Of a DNA stretch of 64,000 bases, positions 60,156 through 64,000 are shown piece after piece. Each line of letters begins with the position of its first letter. Position 1 is the stretch's first letter. The position numbers were made by a program, and so were the translations under genes. The notes beneath the pieces were generated by a model, which was not told where the DNA came from, ran no database searches, and saw only the letters and a list, made by a program, of their open reading frames with translations. Source of the DNA: Pseudarthrobacter psychrotolerans (GTDB lineage Bacteria > Actinomycetota > Actinomycetes > Actinomycetales > Micrococcaceae); NCBI RefSeq assembly GCF_009911795.1, contig NZ_CP047898.1, positions 2,418,001 to 2,482,000 on the forward strand, read 5' to 3'.

Positions 60156-61283
60156 TCAGAGCCCCGAGTAGGAATGCAGGCCATTAAAGAACTGGTTCAC
60201 GATGGTGAAGTTGAAGACAACGCACAGGTAGCCCACGATCGACAGCCAGGCGGCCCGGGTGCCGGTCCAGCCACGGGTGGCGCGGGCGTGCAGGTAGCCT
60301 GCGTAAACCACCCAGATCACGAATGTCCAGACTTCCTTGGTGTCCCAGCCCCAGAACCGGCCCCAGGCCTTTTCGGCCCAGATGGCTCCGAACATGAGAG
60401 TGAACGTCCAGCCGATGAAGGCGATGGCGTTGATCCGGTAGGACAGGTTTTCCAGGCTCAGCGCCGAGGGAACCAGGCGCATAAAACCAAGCTTGTCGGC
60501 ACCGCCGGCAGCCACCGTCTTTTGCCGGTGGGACTGGACCAGCTGCAGGGCGGACATGGCGAACGTGAGGGTGAAGAGGGCGGAGGACATCACGGCGATG
60601 GACACGTGGATGATCAGCCAGTAGCTCTGCAGCGCCGGAACCAGGTGGCCCACCGGAGTCCAGAAGGCCACGGAGGCGGCCACCAGCATGATAATGGCCA
60701 GGCCCACCACAAACGTGCCGAGGAACCGCAGGTCGCGCCGGATCAGCACCACCAGGAACACGGCCACGGCCACAAAAGCGCCGGTAGTCAGGAACTCGTA
60801 CATGTTGCCCCACGGCACCCGCCCGGACCCGATGGCGCGCGTGATGACGCCGGCGGCGTGGATCAGCACGCCGAGAACAGTGAGGGCAACAGCGACGCGC
60901 GCCGGAACGCGGCGTTCCGCGGCGTAGCGCATATCGGCGTCGGCGGTCTGCCCGGCCCCGGAAGCGTCGCCGACCCGCTTGGCAACGGACGATGACGGCC
61001 GCTCGGCCCGTCCCACCGGTCCGGCCAGGTGCGAGTCCACCCTGTCCACTGCCACGCTGTCCGCTGCTCCCCTGTCCGCTGCCGCGGCTGATCCAGCGCC
61101 GGCCATTGCGGGCACCTTGGTCCCGGCAGCCTCGGCTGCCTTCAGGTCAACGGCGCGCAGCGCCTTGCTGCTCTTCGCGAGGTCCCAGGCAAAGGCGATG
61201 AACGCCACGGTGTACGTGCCGGCGGCGAGCAGCATAAACAGCTCGCTGTACTGGCCCATGGTTTCATTGATGGCGAACGGCAT
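60156..61283 (-). CDS. ccsB: Cytochrome c maturation protein CcsB (System II, CcsA/ResC type)
   Basis: This 375-residue membrane protein has eight or so helices and the haem-handling motif WGRFWGWDTKEVWTFVIW, with conserved His residues in the flanking helices. It exports haem and, with ResB, attaches it to apocytochrome c outside the membrane. An unusual 80-residue Ala/Ser-rich loop sits after the first helix. The start overlaps the resB stop by one base. It is the last gene of the tlpA-ccdA-resB-ccsB operon. Confidence 0.93.
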   Translation of the reverse strand: MPFAINETMGQYSELFMLLAAGTYTVAFIAFAWDLAKSSKALRAVDLKAAEAAGTKVPAMAGAGSAAAADRGAADSVAVDRVDSHLAGPVGRAERPSSSVAKRVGDASGAGQTADADMRYAAERRVPARVAVALTVLGVLIHAAGVITRAIGSGRVPWGNMYEFLTTGAFVAVAVFLVVLIRRDLRFLGTFVVGLAIIMLVAASVAFWTPVGHLVPALQSYWLIIHVSIAVMSSALFTLTFAMSALQLVQSHRQKTVAAGGADKLGFMRLVPSALSLENLSYRINAIAFIGWTFTLMFGAIWAEKAWGRFWGWDTKEVWTFVIWVVYAGYLHARATRGWTGTRAAWLSIVGYLCVVFNFTIVNQFFNGLHSYSGL

Positions 61284-63040
61284 TACTGGTCCTTTTTCGG
61301 CCCGGTGGGGCCAGCTGGGGAGGTGAGCGAGACTGCGCCATTATCGCCCTGGCGGCTGGGAGTTTGCTGGGTGCCGGTGGAATCGGAATCGCCAGCAGAA
61401 TCGCCGGAATCGGAATCCTCAAGCTGCCACTCTTCGGAGAGCAGCTTCCTGATGACCGCCGCCTCCGCGGCCAGCCGATGGTCCTCACCGCGGGCCAGCA
61501 GGCCATACTCCACCATGGTCCGGCCGTCCTCGTGGGTCCCGGTCCGCACCCAGACGCGGCGCCGGTTCACATACAGCGAGACGATCAGGCCACCCACGGC
61601 CAGGAGCGCGAAAATGAGGACGTAGAGCTGGCCCGGGTTGTGGTGGATGTCCACGCCCACGTACCGCTTCACGCTATCAAAGCTGATGCTGCCTTTGCCG
61701 TCCGGCAAGGTGTAGGTGCTGCCCGGCGCCAGGGTGATGCCGCCGGCGTCCAGGTTGCGGGCGTTCAGCGGCGTGAGGTCAGTGACGTCCAGTTCAAAGA
61801 CATTCTGCGGCGAGCCGGCGTCCAGGCCAAGGTCCCCGAAGTAGGAGTTCAGGGTCAGCCGCGGGTTGAACAGGTCCGGATCGCCGCTGAAGGACACCCC
61901 CGCGTCGGTGACAAACGCCGTGGGCAGGAAGAACCCCACGAAGCCCAGCTGTTCGGGCCGGGCGTCCGGGACCTTGATCACCAGGGACGAGTAGTAGTTG
62001 TCACCCTGGAGCTTGGCCACCACGGGACCCTGCATGGCCACGTTGCCGGCGCCGTCGCGGATGGTCACCACGGGCGCGTAGCCGTTGCCGGTGAGGTAGA
62101 TGCTGGTGCCGCCCAGGGTCACGGGATCGTTGACCTTCAGGACTTCCTGCTTGGCGGGCGAGTCCGGGGTTTCCCGGGTGGTGACTTCGGCGTTGAAGTC
62201 GATGGGCTGACCGATTTTGCCTGGTGATTCGCGGTCAAACAAGACGTCGAATTTGTCCAGCTGGATGGAGTACGGCTGCAGCTGGCTGGACTGGAAATTG
62301 GTGCCGGGGGTGAACTGGTCGTAGCCCACCAGGGTGTTCACAAAGGTGTCGCCCTCCACCAGGATGCGCTGGCCGCTGTAGCCGAACAGGCCGCCCACGG
62401 CCACGGACACCAGCACGCCGATCAGCGACGTGTGGAACACCAGGTTCCCTACCTCCTTGGCGAAGCCGCGCTCGGCGCCCAAAGACGGCCGCGCGCCGTC
62501 GTCGTCCCTCACCTCAACGCGGTAGCCGCGCTTCTTCAGCACCCCGGCGGCACTGCGGATGGCGTCCGACGCCGGGAGGCCGGCGTCGGCGGGAACCACC
62601 AGGGTGCCGTACTCGGGGAGGCGGGAGAGACGCTTGGGGGTCCGCGGCGGCTGGGAGCGCATGGCCTTGTAATGGGCGATGGCGCGCGGGACTACGCAGC
62701 CGATCAGCGAGATGAACAGCAGGATATAGATGGCCGAGAACCAGGCCGACGAATAGACGTCGTAGAGCTGCAGGGTGTCCAGCAGCTTCCCGTAATCCTG
62801 GTTGGCCTTGATGTACTGCGTCACGATGGACGGGTTGGCCGGACGCTGCGGGAACAGCGAACCGGGCACCGCGGCAACGGCCAGGAGCAGCAGCAGGAAC
62901 AGCGCCGTGCGCATGCTGGTCAGCTGGGTCCAGGCCCAACGCAGCATCTCCACCGGCCCCAGGACGGGCAGCGCCGCCTCGGTTTTGGCGGCGGCAACGG
63001 GGGCCGGGGACTTTTTGTTTGCTTTCACGCGCTCGCTCAT
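61283..63040 (-). CDS. resB: Cytochrome c maturation protein ResB (System II)
   Basis: This 585-residue protein has N-terminal helices (TALFLLLLLAVAAVPGSLFPQ and AWFSAIYILLFISLIGCVVP), then VGNLVFHTSLIGVLVSVAVG, a large outer domain and a final helix (LYVLIFALLAVGGLIVSLYV). With CcsB it forms the haem ligase. The acidic Ser/Asp/Thr tail is likely disordered. ATG 63040 overlaps the ccdA stop (TGATG). Confidence 0.94.
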   Translation of the reverse strand: MSERVKANKKSPAPVAAAKTEAALPVLGPVEMLRWAWTQLTSMRTALFLLLLLAVAAVPGSLFPQRPANPSIVTQYIKANQDYGKLLDTLQLYDVYSSAWFSAIYILLFISLIGCVVPRAIAHYKAMRSQPPRTPKRLSRLPEYGTLVVPADAGLPASDAIRSAAGVLKKRGYRVEVRDDDGARPSLGAERGFAKEVGNLVFHTSLIGVLVSVAVGGLFGYSGQRILVEGDTFVNTLVGYDQFTPGTNFQSSQLQPYSIQLDKFDVLFDRESPGKIGQPIDFNAEVTTRETPDSPAKQEVLKVNDPVTLGGTSIYLTGNGYAPVVTIRDGAGNVAMQGPVVAKLQGDNYYSSLVIKVPDARPEQLGFVGFFLPTAFVTDAGVSFSGDPDLFNPRLTLNSYFGDLGLDAGSPQNVFELDVTDLTPLNARNLDAGGITLAPGSTYTLPDGKGSISFDSVKRYVGVDIHHNPGQLYVLIFALLAVGGLIVSLYVNRRRVWVRTGTHEDGRTMVEYGLLARGEDHRLAAEAAVIRKLLSEEWQLEDSDSGDSAGDSDSTGTQQTPSRQGDNGAVSLTSPAGPTGPKKDQ

Positions 63041-63795
63041 CAGATCGGCAATTTCACATCGGTTTGGAACCAGTACTGCAATTCGGTGACCCAGGCGCCC
63101 CAGACGCCGCTGGCCATCAGCAGGCCCAGCACCACCAGGATCCCGCCGCCGATCCGCTGGATGGCCAGGCGGTGCGTGCGGAAGAAGGACATCACGCCCA
63201 TGCCGCGCCGGACCGCCAGGGCGATCAGCAGGAACGGGATGCCCAGGCCCAGGCTGTAGACAAATGCCAGGAAGGCACCTTTGGCGGCGGAGGAACCGCC
63301 GGACAGGCTCAGGAGCTGGACGGCGGAGTAGGTGGGGCCGATGCACGGGGCCCAGCCCAGGCCGAACGTGAGGCCCAGCAACGGCGCGCCCCACAGGCCG
63401 GCCGGTGGCTTGGCGTGGATCTTCGCGTCACGCTGCAGCCAGCCGAAACCGCCCATAAACACCACGCCCATGAGGATGACCAGGACCCCCAGCAGTTGGG
63501 TGATCCAGGCATTCTGCGAGCCGGTGATCAAGGTGCCCAGTTGGCCGAACGCGCCGCCCAGCAGGACAAAAATCACGGAGAACCCCAGCACAAAAAGCCC
63601 GATGCCCGCGAGCATCCGGCCGCGCTTCTGCTTCTCCAGGTCCACGCCGCTCAGGCCGGTGACGTAGCCCAGGTAGCCGGGCACCAGGGGCAGCACGCAC
63701 GGCGACAGGAAGGACACCAGACCGGCGAGCAGCGCCACCGGGATGGCAAGCAGGAGCGAGCCGTTCAGGATGGTTTCGGCGAAGGGGCTGTTCAC
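63040..63795 (-). CDS. ccdA: Thiol:disulfide interchange membrane protein CcdA
   Basis: This 251-residue protein has six membrane helices. The two redox-active cysteines lie in FLSPCVLPLVPGYLGYV and GLGWAPCIGPTYSAVQL. It passes electrons across the membrane to a thioredoxin-like partner that keeps apocytochrome cysteines reduced. GTG 63795 is used. The partner gene lies 15 bases upstream. Confidence 0.94.
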   Translation of the reverse strand: MNSPFAETILNGSLLLAIPVALLAGLVSFLSPCVLPLVPGYLGYVTGLSGVDLEKQKRGRMLAGIGLFVLGFSVIFVLLGGAFGQLGTLITGSQNAWITQLLGVLVILMGVVFMGGFGWLQRDAKIHAKPPAGLWGAPLLGLTFGLGWAPCIGPTYSAVQLLSLSGGSSAAKGAFLAFVYSLGLGIPFLLIALAVRRGMGVMSFFRTHRLAIQRIGGGILVVLGLLMASGVWGAWVTELQYWFQTDVKLPI

Positions 63796-63810
63796 GGTCC
63801 GGGGCCGCCG

Positions 63811-64000
63811 CTACTCTGCCACGGCGGCGGTGATGAGGGCTTTGAGGGTGCCCTTCTGGATTTCGCCCAGCACGCGCGAGGCCACGCGGCCCTGCTTGTC
63901 CAGGACCAGTGTTGTGGGCACCGCCCCCGGCGGGACCAGGCCGGAGACGGCCAGGAGCACGCCGCCGTTCTTGTCATCGAAGCTGGGGTAGGTCAGGTTG
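63811..64000 (-). CDS. TlpA/ResA-like thioredoxin (C-terminal part; 5' end outside the window)
   Basis: The last 62 residues are visible: YPSFDDKNGGVLLAVSGL, then PPGAVPTTLVLDKQGRVASR with the cis-proline segment (VPTT) of thioredoxin folds, and a final helix. This is the reductant for cytochrome c apoproteins, fed by CcdA. The CxxC motif lies beyond the window edge. Confidence 0.88.
   Translation of the reverse strand, partial: NLTYPSFDDKNGGVLLAVSGLVPPGAVPTTLVLDKQGRVASRVLGEIQKGTLKALITAAVAE

Overview
The window is high-GC DNA with leaderless or GTG starts, menaquinone genes, an IniR/IniB-type locus and a zinc-free L36 paralogue. This points to an actinobacterium of the Micrococcaceae, most likely Arthrobacter or Pseudarthrobacter (inferred from gene content; no 16S or other marker is present). 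It is ordinary chromosome, with one complete insertion sequence (IS1182 type, 16642-18468). No tRNA, rRNA, CRISPR array or prophage was seen.

Layout. 1-4300: a shredded LytR-CpsA-Psr (LCP) gene remnant, a Tat-exported PhoD-like phosphatase and an intact LCP gene. 4300-10100: oligopeptidase B, an anchored CxxC protein, small enzymes and acetate kinase. 10150-12600: a divergent locus with a membrane protein and DNA-binding protein on one side, and a zinc-starvation set on the other (CobW-like protein plus alternative ribosomal protein L36). 12600-18500: small genes, a large LuxR/MalT-type regulator and the IS just upstream of it. 18587-20665: phosphate acetyltransferase. 20900-28340 and 33718-36625: phenylacetate degradation genes (paaI, paaK, TetR regulator, paaZ, a thioesterase, paaH-, paaF- and paaJ-like). 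They share a TetR-type operator near ACCGAnCGTTCGkT at four promoters. 28415-33700: an exported serine protease with a small membrane protein and a tyrosine phosphatase, an SGNH hydrolase and a GNAT enzyme. 36700-40750: stress-type small proteins, a dienelactone hydrolase and an amino-acid permease. 40939-44134: assimilatory nitrite reductase nirBD. 44415-47750: an ABC-F ATPase with a possible attenuator, and a ribbon-helix-helix/DUF4097 pair. 47831-50535: a Mn/Fe-type ABC importer. 52052-55235: menB, menE, menA. 56076-60000: a decayed iniBAC-like locus. 60156-64000: the System II cytochrome c maturation operon (tlpA, ccdA, resB, ccsB).

Two patterns cross the window. First, about fifteen intergenic hairpins fall into several sequence families, usually touch or supply a stop codon, and keep their inner stems paired by compensatory changes. 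Second, several otherwise intact genes (phoD-like, ackA, the serine protease and others) are broken by an apparent one-base loss inside a G/C run. This looks more like a systematic sequencing or assembly error than gene death, while the LCP, dynamin-like and Hsp70-like remnants have real-looking internal deletions.
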